Assembly (NCBI GenBank): GCA_936450465.1
Contig: OW388292.1
Coordinates: forward strand, 8,203,756-8,267,755
DNA length: 64,000 bases
DNA from: Gibbula magus
Taxonomy: Eukaryota > Mollusca > Gastropoda > Trochida > Trochidae
Reading direction: 5' to 3'
Shown here: positions 37,578 through 48,280 of the stretch, piece by piece
How positions within the stretch are numbered: position 1 is the first letter of the stretch
Layout of the letters: each line of letters begins with the position of its first letter
Notes under the pieces: generated by a model
The model's database searches: none
Told to the model about the DNA's origin: nothing
The model's input: the letters and a program-made list of their open reading frames with translations, nothing else
Position numbers and translations under genes: made by a program

Positions 37578-37887
37578 CTTCACGAGATGCACGAGATGAT
37601 GAAATAAAAGACGATGTCGAGTACTTCAGTCGCGTACAAGGTTGGCTAAAATTATTAGTATTTCTTAATTTATAACATGTATGGTTGCCTACTAAAGCTG
37701 GAAGTAAAACCTGAAGAAAAACGGGTTCAAGGCCTGTCTGTATTTTATAAAATAATGTCAATTTGTATCTCCTCCTTCTCTCAGAAAGTAAATCCCATCC
37801 TGTTTCATAGTACAAAGAACGGGGAGAGGCATATCCTGGAAGACCTGTAACTATGCGAGCTTCTTCAAGTTGAGGTGAGGTTATCAT
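37578..37887 (-). pseudogene. Non-LTR retrotransposon (LINE) reverse-transcriptase C-terminal fragment
   Basis: Minus-strand frame with EEARIVTGLPGYASPRSLYY, then a GWDLLSERRRRYKLTLFYKI segment and YKLRNTNNF, the C-terminal order typical of LINE ORF2 (RAARIITGLP...W..L..RR..KL.LFYKI...YNLRN). It is truncated at its 5' side and borders the TIR element at 37577. Lies in intron 1 of the membrane-protein gene, same strand. Confidence 0.8.
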
Positions 37888-38082
37888 GAATTGGGGTTTA
37901 ACGTATTTAAGATAGATCCTGCCTCTTCCTTATATATAGTAATACAACCGTAACTGTTTCCCCAAAGATTCACATCAGTCTAAAGCACACATAGTTCATG
38001 TGCCGATAGCGGATATAAAATCAATCCAGTGCCCGTTGTTTACTTCAGGAAATTAATGTCTTCTGTAGCACTTTGTATATAT

Positions 38083-38657
38083 ACTCACGGGCAAAAGAAA
38101 CGTCACCACATTTTGAAAACAGTATAAAATGAAATATTGATGTCGGAGAAAATAGATTTTGTATGTATTTGGTAGCCACATGTTTTCTTAAGAAATATTC
38201 ACAATTTCATACATCAGAGTATGCAATTTTTATTTTTACATCTGTTCAAATTGACACGGGGTGCTAAAATCGTTTTTTAAAGATGTTTTTGGCCCACAAT
38301 ATTTAGTATTTAAGTTTAAAACATTGAAAAAGTAGAAATTTAATTAACTTAAGATATCCTCGACATAAATAACCTTCTTTGATTTAAATTTGTTGACGCG
38401 TCTTTACTGTAGGACGTCTCAAAACAAGCCAAAACTGGCTTTTTGAGGCTTCTATCTCGTCTAGTTAAGGAGATTCCAAAACGACCATTTCTTAAAACTT
38501 GTGTTTCTCAGAGTTATGAATAGATAATGTTTTGAAAATTCATATTTAGTATTGTTGGGTTCTGAAGACATGGTGTAACGCTGTTTCAGTCGCATTTATC
38601 GCCCGATGATTGAAATATCTTGTATTTTGTATGGGGACGTTTCTTTTGCCCGTGAGT
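38083..38657 (+). mobile_element. Short TIR element, CAAAAGAAACGTCACC family, copy 2
   Basis: Ends ACTCACGGGCAAAAGAAACG and the inverted CGTTTCTTTTGCCCGTGAGT. Interior matches copy 1 (inverted) and 40828-41264. Lies in intron 1 of the minus-strand gene. Confidence 0.85.
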
Positions 38658-38721
38658 TTATGTAACCTTCATTATAGAAGTAATACGTAACACTCCCAAG
38701 GGCGGATCCAGGATTTTTGAA

Positions 38722-38784
38722 AGGGGGGGGTCCCAAAAAAAAAATTTCCACTCAGTGGGGGGGGGGGGGGGGGGGGGGGGGGTC
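38722..38784 (+). repeat. Poly-G tracts in a short repeat remnant
   Basis: A (G)9 tract, then TCCC(A)10, then a G-run of about 26 starting near 38756. The flanks GGCGGATCCAGGATTTTTGA and CTTATACATGGATCCGCTAG are inverted around GGATCCGC, suggesting a small foldback remnant. Confidence 0.75.
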
Positions 38785-39010
38785 AGGACAGAAATCTTAT
38801 ACATGGATCCGCTAGTGACTCCTCATATGTTGCAGGAACTGAAATATAATGGAATTTTCTGACTTCAAATTTCATATTTGGCACACCCTGGTTAGGATTA
38901 TAACCAGTTCAGTATTTTGGTAATATAACTATAAGCAGTAATTTTGGTAATATATCTTTAAAAAGTAATTATGGTAACATTACCAGCAGAGAAAAGAATA
39001 GCAATCTTAC

Positions 39011-39089
39011 CTGCAGCTCCTACGGAGTTTTCATTGGAGATGAACGATATGAATATTGTCACATATATGTAGATGAAATAAGATAACAT
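39011..39089 (-). CDS. Membrane adaptor-like protein, exon 1 (signal peptide)
   Basis: ATG at 39089 begins MLSYFIYIYVTIFISF, a typical signal-peptide core, then SNENSVGAA. Donor GCTGCAG|GTAAGA is near consensus. It ends in phase 1, matching exon 2. A TATA-like motif lies about 40 nt upstream of the ATG, so this is probably the true first exon with a very short 5' UTR. Confidence 0.7.
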
Positions 39090-39126
39090 ACTGACAAGTG
39101 TTGAGACTGACTACTCATTGTTTTCA

Positions 39127-39134
39127 CTTTTATA
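39127..39134 (-). promoter_or_regulatory. TATA-box-like motif TATAAAAG
   Basis: On the minus strand CATATAAAAGTG lies 38-45 nt upstream of the ATG at 39089, placing a transcription start about 10-15 nt before the ATG. An upstream ATG near it closes after four codons. Confidence 0.4.
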
Positions 39135-40345
39135 TGTTATTCATCTCCGCAGATAAACATACGGATGTAAGCTGTCTTTCAGTTTTGTTCATGTGAATAA
39201 TATTTATGTCAGCTTTTAGGGTTGAGTTCTGTAGAAATGATTTATATCAAGCAAATCAATTAATTACTCTCCTACATCAGACTAAAGATGTCTGATTACA
39301 TCACCTATTGAAATAGAAATGATTATCTTTCAAGATTTAAATCTTAATAAAGAGCTTTTAATATGTTTGTGTTCATGGTTCAAACGAAACAGGTAACCAA
39401 AACGCAGCCGAGAGAGTCGGACGCACCCCTGAAATCCGCTAGAGGAAGATACGGAAGTTACTAAGCGCTCCGACATCAAGTACTGCGTTCTCAGTCTAAT
39501 CGTCTTGTCTGTCTAGACTTACGTCGGCTTGGACTTTTAACTGTCTGTGTAGACTTACTCCGGCTTGGATTTGTAACTCTCTTCAACTCAGATGTGTTTT
39601 AACGTGTTCATGCTATTATTCTTGCACAATCTGATGCACCAAATACTGGGCCTTGTAACTGGGTCACTATTAGCTGATAGGATAATTTAAGCGATTTTAT
39701 CTTATTTTTCTCAAACGATGTTTTTAATCAATTTGGTGTTCTATGTAAGTGGCCTCGCTCATCATTACGCTAATATTTAAAGCTTTGAAAAATCATACCT
39801 CTGTTATTACTCGATCGATTTTTATGTTTGATGACTTATTTTAAAGTAAAATGTATTGGCTTCGACGTGGTATATGATATTGAATGATAATATGATGACA
39901 ATATAGTTTTTGTTGACCTCGTTACATCCCTTTACCTTTTTCAAGTATAAGGGCTGGATCGTCGACTTAATTTACTTTTTAATCGCTACTTTTTCGACAA
40001 TACAAGCCCCTGAGGTTTAATGGTTATTATGATATATTTGTAAGACACATATCATGTTAAACTTAGTTATGATAAATCTTTTCACTGAATCATTGCCTAT
40101 TCTAAAAACATAGAATTCTGATTGGATGAATATTTTTCAATTTGTTTTGCAACCTGCGACATTGTTTCAAATTGATCATTTGAATCTGTTCACTTAATCG
40201 TCGAAAACACAATAGTTCCTTCTCCTGTGCGATACACACAGCTGTTTAACCAACATATAGCCAATTTGCAACATAGGTAACGGGGGAAGGAATAACTAGA
40301 GTAATCATCCTCTTTGGGGAAAGAATGAAGTTTCAAGTGCATTGA
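39135..40345. other. Noncoding upstream region of the minus-strand gene
   Basis: Should hold the rest of the promoter. A GC-richer block at about 39390-39580 has CTAGACTTACGTCGGCTTGG and a diverged second copy GTAGACTTACTCCGGCTTGG. No exon is supported. Confidence 0.35.
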
Positions 40346-40348
40346 GTT

Positions 40349-40735
40349 TGTATGTATGTATGTATGTATGTATGTATGTGTGTTTGTATGTATGTATGTA
40401 TGTATGTATGTATGTACGTACGTACGTACGTTTGTATGTATGTATGTATGTATGTACGTTCGTGCGTATGTATGTATGTATGTATGTTTGTATGTATGTA
40501 TGTATGTATATATATGTGTGTGTGTGTGTATGTACGATGTATGTGTGTATGTGTGCGTGTATGTGTATATGTATGTATGTAGGTAGGTATGTACATGTAG
40601 GTACGTATACGTACGGACGTATGTATGTATGTACGATATACATGTATGTATGTACATACGTGTGCGTATGTACGTACGTACGTACGTATGTATGTACGTG
40701 TGTATGCATTTACGTATGTATGTTTGTAAAGATGG
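40349..40735. repeat. (GTAT)n microsatellite with GTAC/GTGT variants
   Basis: About 390 bp of tetranucleotide repeat, mostly GTAT with blocks of GTAC, TGTG and ATGG. All frames are open in places (MYVCMYVC / HTYIHTYI text); none is coding. Confidence 0.95.
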
Positions 40736-40827
40736 ATCATGGATGGATGAATGGATGACTGCATACATGTATGCATGCGATGTCTAGGCCTATGTATGGA
40801 TATATACCGCGGGTAGTATTCATGTAC

Positions 40828-41264
40828 ACTCAACCGCAAAAGAAACGTTACCACGTGTTCAATAGTCTAGAATTCGAAATACTGCAGCCAGAGAAAGTCT
40901 ATTTTAATGCATTTTATGGGGTCATGAGTTGTAAAGAGCCGTCCTCATTTTCCTACATCAGAATGTAATACTTTTATTTTCATATCTGTTCAAGTACACA
41001 TTGGGTGCTGAAATGGCTTTTTTCAAAATGGTTTTTGGCCAGAATGTTTGGAATTTAACTTAAAAAATCATAAAATGCAGACTATTAATTAATATATGAT
41101 TGTGTCGATATAAATAAACTTCTTGGACTTGACGTCTGTTTTGAAAATTCATATTTAATTTAGTTGGGGTCTAAAGATATGATGTAATGCTGTTTCAGTC
41201 ATATTTATCGCTCGTGGTTTGAGTATATATCTTGTTTTGTATGGGGACGTTTCCTTTTCAGATG
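40828..41264 (+). mobile_element. Short TIR element, CAAAAGAAACGTCACC family, copy 3 (internally deleted)
   Basis: Left end ACTCAACCGCAAAAGAAACG is intact; the right end GGGGACGTTTCCTTTTCAGA is decayed. About 130 bp of the interior present in copy 2 is missing. Confidence 0.75.
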
Positions 41265-41334
41265 AGGTTAGAGAAGATAAAGCCGATATCACAACTAGTA
41301 ACATTCACTGCAACAGTCGCTTAAGTCCCCTTTA

Positions 41335-42913
41335 CACAGACATAAAGACCATTTTGCGTCCTCTGTGCGACCAAAAAACATAACAGATCGCCGTAGGACG
41401 GTCAAGGGAGGCAGAATGGTTGCTAAGGTCGTGAGGAGGTGGCACAAGGGATGTTGAGACATCGCGATTGATCGCCAAGGACGCGGAGGACACCGACAAT
41501 TTTTGAACTTCCGCAGAGGGGTCGCCGTCGATTCTGGTCGCTCAACGGTTGCTCCCAGGAGGCAGAAAGGTCGTACAATGGACGTTCTAAGGTCGCAAAG
41601 GACGCTCAATAATCGCCGTGTAAGAAATTCGCTAACGTTGGGCGATGCTTCTGCCTCCATTGTGCGTCCTCTGTGCAATCAGAGCCGTTCATTATCACGA
41701 GCGTTCTGCCTCCATGCAGCGACCACGACAACCTTTGTACGACCATGACGAGTTTTGTGCCTTCTTTCTGCATTCATTCAGCCTTCTGTGAGCGTCCTCG
41801 TAAATTCTCCAAAAATAGATGATCGATTCTCACATGTTTCCTTGTTTCTGTTGACAAATCATTAATAAGTATTGGCACCGAAGGGAGCAAGACAACAGAA
41901 AAAAGTCAAGCAAATAAAGATGATTCAAACATGTTGGAATAGCTTTTTCAACATTGGGTTTTGGTCAGAATGTGGGTAATTCTGTTTACAAAGTTGCGAA
42001 ATACAGAAAATAATTAATAAAAGATGTTGGCGACCTATTTTATCTCGCTAACTTTAATTCGTTGAAGCATCGTCACAGTAGGACATCGTAAAACAAGCCA
42101 AAAAGTCCCTTTTTACTCTCCTATATCTCCCCGTTAAGAAGATTTTAAAAAGAGACTCGTTTTTTGAAGGCATGATTTTCATAAATATGACCAGTTAATG
42201 TTTCATAAACTTAAATTTAACCCATTTGACTTCTGGAGAATGGTGAAGCCCTGTTTCATTCGTATGTTTACCCTCGGGTTAAATAATTTCGTGTATTTCT
42301 GAATATTTATTTCTGTAGTTTTAAAGAAAACCCCATCATATTCTTCTGCAAACAACAATGACCATGTTGTTAAGCAGCAGAGCTTTTTGTCTTTTATTGC
42401 AACTGCAAAACCTAATTGGTTGGTTATTTTTGACTGTTGGAATGGGACTGAAACAAATGGAGACTAATACAGCTTATTTTAGAGCCAGTCTATCCAGGTT
42501 GCCGAAAACTCGTTCAGGTATCGCAGAGGAGGCAGAAGTGTTGCTGCATGGTCGGCCAACTATCGCCATAGCCGCCGAGGTGACACAGAGGAAGCACAGA
42601 GGAAGCACACAGGAGGCACAGATGAGGCTGACGGGTTGCACGAGGATCGCCCTTGATGCTGAAATGTTGTCAGGTTGCACAGTGAACGCCCAGCGAAGGC
42701 AGCGTGGAGGCTCCGGAAACGTGCAGGTCGTTCAAAGATCGTCATGGAAATTACCGTTATTTGCATTTTAGGTCGTACAAAGGACGCACGAAGATCGCAG
42801 AAGCATTTACACAGAAACGGGATTTCGCTAAATCAGCCGAACACTGAGTGTCCTGTCCATTTTTTTGGTCGCCCAATGGTCGTACGCAGGACGTGACTCT
42901 GTGTAAAGGGGCC
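41335..42913. mobile_element. TTAA-flanked element of about 1.6 kb (piggyBac-type)
   Basis: TTAA at 41331-41334 and 42914-42917 flank inverted ends: TCCCCTTTACACAGA at the left, TCTGTGTAAAGGGGCC at the right. TTAA targets are characteristic of piggyBac. The interior is crowded with degenerate GGTCGYNNAGGACGC / CGTCCTNTGNGCGACC motifs in both orientations and holds a nested fragment of the CAAAAGAAACGTCACC family. No transposase was recognised; the frames at 41295-41748 and 42358-42896 only read through motif repeats. Confidence 0.7.
41925..42310 (+). mobile_element. Nested internal fragment of the CAAAAGAAACGTCACC TIR family
   Basis: AACATTGGGTTTTGGTCAGA, CAGTAGGACATCGTAAAACA and AGCCAAAAAGTCCC align in order with 38290-38460. 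Terminal repeats are not recognisable. Confidence 0.6.
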
Positions 42914-43179
42914 TTTAACGAACGTTTTATATGCGATTAGAAATGAAATAATAGTATTACGTATCTAGCTTCAACGTAGAAACTGTTGTTATCGTCACTC
43001 ACAGCTATACAATTTCCTAAGAGAGGTGGATTGTGTTTAAACTGAAATCAAATTAATGAAGGAATGGTAATTATTAAATGATAATACAGTTGCTTGAAGC
43101 AGTCATAAAATATATTCAATCTCTCCTGTTTGACAGGTTTTACTCACTTGACTTAAGCCTTAGTGAGTCGGTATTCCTT

Positions 43180-43467
43180 CGGAACATAGGCCACCTACAA
43201 CCCCTCGCCGCTTTCTTTTGTCTTTTGCTACTTTTTCCAGTTGTTGCCATGTATCACCTTGTGCTCGCATCTCGGCTTCAACATCCCTACACCATGTGTT
43301 AGGAGGTCTTCCTCGTGTCCTTTCCCCTGTGGGTTCCATGTTTGGGCCTGTCTGTTGATGTGTTGAGCTCTTCTAAGTGACCCAGGTCGACTTTCCCGTT
43401 CTATGGGTTTGACAGGTCTAAGCGGGCGACATACTATGTCGAGATGAACAAGCACTTGGTCATTCAT
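43180..43467 (-). pseudogene. LINE ORF2 C-terminal fragment (RTE/jockey-like)
   Basis: Minus-strand reading gives RQAQTWNPQGKG, then HEEDLLTHGVG, HKVIHGNNWKK and, after a frameshift, a VGGLCSE-like end. The family pattern is WNPQGKR-GRP-TW...W..L...A.DR..W...V.GLC. Frameshifted and truncated. Confidence 0.75.
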
Positions 43468-43934
43468 AACACATTATACTAGCCTTTGTGTTCTTTAAAC
43501 ATAATTATATCAATCACAACTTATAAGTAAATTTCACCCCAGTTCAGATTAAAAAGAGTGACAATATTCCTACATTCTAATATATACATAGACTCATTGT
43601 ATAGAGCCAATTTCAATATCAAAGTAAAAAAAGTGTTTATTGTAATGCAATTTCAATATCCAGCGAAGCAATTCATTTTCCTAGTTCATTGAAGGGCACT
43701 ATTAACGAAATTGATGTTCAATCTCGATTCCATTTGAAGTATGCTACACTTTTGAAGTCACTAGGCGCATCAAGTTTAACCAGCATGTTCATAATAACGA
43801 GGTAGACCTACCCGTTCATAGCTGGGTGGACTATGACACATACTTCGTCAAAGGATGTTGCATGTCATGTATCTGCAACCAGGTGTCTGAACGTTTTCAT
43901 GTGGCCACCATCTGGTCATTTACTAACGGTTTTA

Positions 43935-44061
43935 TGGATTATGTAATGGAGAATGCATGAGGAGCCTTGGATTCGTTAAAAATAATCAACGAGCCCCGAA
44001 GGGGCGAGTTGATTACTTTTAACGAATCCAGGGCTCCGAATGCATTCTCCATCTTAATCCA
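43935..44061. repeat. Foldback element with arms of about 55 bp
   Basis: TGGATT..AATGGAGAATGCAT..GGAGCC..GGATTCGTTAAAA.TAATCAAC is followed, after the self-complementary loop GAGCCCCGAAGGGGCGAG, by its inverted copy ending AATGCATTCTCCAT. Sequence right of it carries TGACGTCA (about 44068). Confidence 0.8.
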
Positions 44062-44377
44062 GGTATGACGTCACGAAACATACATATGTGATTATCTAGC
44101 ATTATAGACAATACATTTCAATTATGTAACCTAAAAAAACATTATTTTGCAAATTTCGGTGCCCATTCGTCGGATATGGTACACGTAGCTTCGACCCTTA
44201 TGAAATGGATTCTTCCACGCACGTGCATGGCGCAAATATTCCACGCAAAGCGATTTGACTGACAGCCGAACTCCTGCATTTCATGTGTTTCAGCACGATC
44301 CCCACGCGTTTCACACTTTACCAGTCTTGTTTAGAATGCAGGGATCTTACTGACAAACAATCAAATGATTACCAGCA

Positions 44378-44442
44378 GGCCTGGTTAGGTTAGGGCGCTG
44401 CGTAACAGACGAAGGGTTACATGTTCGATTCCCGGGTCAGAC
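44378..44442 (+). repeat. tRNA-like sequence (Val-AAC-like), SINE or pseudogene
   Basis: GGCCTGGTTAGGTTAGGGCG resembles a 5' half with box A, CGTAACA resembles a Val anticodon loop, and GTTCGATTCCC is a good box B. Acceptor pairing is poor. Confidence 0.45.
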
Positions 44443-44734
44443 ATTACAAAAATAATCAGATATTTCAAGATTCTAATCAGATATAGTAAGACAAAATACA
44501 TCATTCTTGAACAAATTACTTTGTGAGCCATTACGAAAATGTCAAAACCTGACACCCCTCCTGACTGGATTAGTCAATGACCAGTAGATTCTTAAAAATA
44601 ATCAACTGTTAACACAATAGAGTGACGTCATCACCATGGATTAATTTAGGTGCATCCGACTGTGTCCTGCACACTGGGGATTGTTACAACACGGAATTGC
44701 TTGCACTCAAAGTTTACTTGACAGGCCGATTCGA

Positions 44735-47700
44735 TTTAGTCGTTTATTGAAACACACTGGTTGGTAAATGGAGCAAAGCGATAGTCGTCTATTGATACAC
44801 ACTGGTTGGTTTATGGAGCAGAGCGATAGTCGTCTATTGATACACACTGGTTGGTAAATGGAGCAGAGCGATGGTCGTCTATTGATACACACTGGTTGGT
44901 TTATGGAGCAGAGCGATAGTCGTCAATTGATACACACTGGTTGGTTTATGGAGCAGAGCGATGGTCGTTTATTGATACACACTGGTTGATAAATGGAGCA
45001 GAGCGATGGTCGTCTATTGATACACACTGGTTGGTAAATGGAGCAGAGCGATGGTCGTCTATTGATACACACTGGTTTGTAAATGGAGCAGCGCGATGGT
45101 CGTCTATTGATACACACTGGTTGGTAAATGGAGCAGAGCGATAGTCGTCTATTGATACACACTGGTTGGTAAATGGAGCAGAGCGATGGTCGTCTATTGA
45201 TAGTCACACTGGTTGGTTTGTGGAGCAGAGCGATGGTCGTTTATTGATACACACTGGTTGGTAAATGGAGCAGAGCGATGGTCGTCTTTTGATACACACT
45301 GGTTGGTAAATGGAGCAGAGCGATGGTCGTTTATTGATACACACTGGTTGGTAAATGGAGCAGAGCGATGGTCGTCTATTGATACACACTGGTTGGTAAA
45401 TGGAGCAGAGCGATGGTCGTCTATTGATACACACTGGTTGGTAAATGGAGCAGAGCGATAGTCGTCTATTGATACACACTGGTTGGTAAATGGAGCAGAG
45501 CGATGGTCGTCTATTGATACACACTGGTTGGTAAATGGAGCAGAGCGATGGTCGTCTATTGATACACACTGGTTGGTTTATGGAGCAGAGCGATGGTCGT
45601 CTATTGATACACACTGGTTGGTAAATGGAGCAGAGCGATAGTCGTCTATTGATACACACTGGTTGGTATAAGGAGCCGAGCGATGGTCGTCTATTGATAC
45701 ACACTGATTGGTAAATGGAGCAGAGCGATAGTCGTCTATTGATACACACTGATTGGTTTATGGAGCAGAGCGATGGTCGTCTATTGATACACACTGGTTG
45801 GTTTATGGAGCAGAGCGATGGTCACTGGTGGGTAAATGGAGCAGAGCGATGGTCGTCTATTGATACACACTGGTTGGTTTATGGAGCAGAGCGATGGTCG
45901 TCTATTGATACACACTGGTTGGTATATGGAGCAGAGCGATGGTCGTCTATTGATACACACTGGTTGGTTTATGGAGCAGAGCGATGGTCGTCTATTGATA
46001 CACACTGGTTGGTTTATGGAGCAGAGCGATGGTCGTCTATTGATACACACTGGTTGGTTTATTGAGCAGAGCGATGGTCGTCTATTGATACACACTAGTT
46101 GGTTTATGGAGCAGAGCGATGGTCGTCTATTGATACACACTGGTTGGTTTATGGAGCAGAGCGATGGTCGTCTATTGATACACACTGGTTGGTTTATGGA
46201 GCAGAGCGATGGTCGTCTATTGATACACACTGGTTGGTTTATGGAGCAGAGCGATGGTCGTCTATTGATACACACTGGTTGGTTTATGGAGCAGAGCGAT
46301 GGTCGTCTATTGATACACACTGGTTGGTTTATGGAGCAGAGCGATGGTCGTCTATTGATACACACTGGTTGGTTTATGGAGCAGAGCGATGGTCGTCTAT
46401 TGATACACACTGGTTGGTTTATGGAGCAGAGCGATGGTCGTCTATTGATACACACTGGTTGGTTTATGGAGCAGAGCGATGGTCGTCTATTGATACACAC
46501 TGGTTGGTTTATGGAGCAGAGCGATGGTCGTCTATTGATACACACTGGTTGGTTTATGGAGCAGAGCGATGGTCGTCTATTGATACACACTGGTTGGTTT
46601 ATGGAGCATAGCGATGGTCGTCTATTGATACACACTGGTTGGTTTATGGAGCAGAACGATGGTCGTCTATTGATACACACTGGTTGGTTTATGGAGCAGA
46701 GCGATGGTCGTCTATTGATACACACTGGTTGGTTTATGGAGCAGAGCGATGGTCGTCTATTGATACACACTGGTTGGTTTATGGAGCAGAGCGATGGTCG
46801 TCTATTGATACACACTGGTTGGTTTATGGAGCAGAGCGATGGTCGTCTATTGATACACACTGGTTGGTTTATGGAGCAGAGCGATGGTCGTCTATTGATA
46901 CACACTGGTTGGTTTATGGAGCAGAGCGATGGTCGTCTATTGATACACACTGGTTGGTTTATGGAGCAGAGCGATGGTCGTCTATTGATACACACTGGTT
47001 GGTTTATGGAGCAGAGCGATGGTCGTCTATTGATACACACTGGTTGGTTTATGGAGCAGAGCGATGGTCGTCTATTGATACACACTGGTTGGTTTATGGA
47101 GCAGAGCGATGGTCGTCTATTGATACACACTGGTTGGTTTATGGAGCAGAGCGATGGTCGTCTATTGATACACACTGGTTGGTTTATGGAGCAGAGCGAT
47201 GGTCGTCTATTGATACACACTGGTTGGTTTATGGAGCAGAGCGATGGTCGTCTACTGATACACACTGGTTGGTTTATGGAGCAGAGCGATGGTCGTCTAC
47301 TGATACACACTGGTTGGTTTATGGAGCAGAGCGATGGTCGTCTATTGATACACACTGGTTGGTTTATGGAGCAGAGCGATGGTCGTCTATTGATACACAC
47401 TGGTTGGTTTATGGAGCAGAGCGATGGTCGTCTATTGATACACACTGGTTGGTTTATGGAGCAGAGCGATGGTCGTCTATTGATACACACTGGTTGGTTT
47501 ATGGAGCAGAGCGATGGTCGTCTATTGATACACACTGGTTGGTTTATGGAGCAGAGCGATGGTCGTCTATTGATACACACTGGTTGGTTTATGGAGCAGA
47601 GCGATGGTCGTCTATTGATACACACTGGTTGGTTTATGGAGCAGAGCGATGGTCGTCTATTGATACACACTGGTTGGTTTATGGAGCAGAGCGATGGTCG

Positions 47701-48262
47701 TCTATTGATACACACTGGTTGGTTTATGGAGCAGAGCGATGGTCGTCTATTGATACACACTGGTTGGTTTATGGAGCAGAGCGATGGTCGTCTATTGATA
47801 CACACTGGTTGGTTTATGGAGCAGAGCGATGGTCGTCTATTGATACACACTGGTTGGTTTATGGAGCAGAGCGATGGTCGTCTATTGATACACACTGGTT
47901 GGTAAATGGAGCAAAGCGATGGTCGTCTATTGATACACACTGGTTGGTTTATGGAGCAGAGCGATGGTCGTCTATTGATACACACTGGTTGGTTTATGGA
48001 GCAGAGCGATGGTCGTCTATTGATACACACTGGTTGGTTTATGGAGCAGAGCGATGGTCGTCTATTGATACACACTGGTTGGTTTATGGAGCAGAGCGAT
48101 GGTCGTCTATTGATACACACTGGTTGGTTTATGGAGCAGAGCGATGGTCGTCTATTGATACACACTAGTTGGTTTATGGAGCAGAGCGATGGTCGTCTAT
48201 TGATACACACTGGTTTGTAAATGGAGCAGAGCGATGGTCGTCTATTGATACACACTGGTATT
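44735..48262. repeat. 45-bp satellite array, about 78 copies (3.5 kb)
   Basis: Unit includes GGTCGTCTATTGATACACAC and TGGTTGGTTTATGGAGCAGA. The left kilobase carries many variants (GGTAAATGG, GATAGTCG, shortened units). The span of about 46100-47890 is almost uniform, with only single-base changes such as CTACTGATAC near 47250-47300. The period is 15 codons, giving artefactual frames of 838 and 689 codons on opposite strands. Not a gene: both strands are open equally and there is no start, splice or codon signature. Confidence 0.98.
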
Positions 48263-48280
48263 TGGAGTAATGTCACGCCT

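Noticed and set aside
40190..40854. HTYIHTYIHT and MYVCMYVC frames
   Set aside because: Translations of a GTAT microsatellite.
41295..42896. Arg/Ala-rich frames of 70-137 codons
   Set aside because: They read through motif-dense interior of the TTAA element, overlap on both strands and have no domain.
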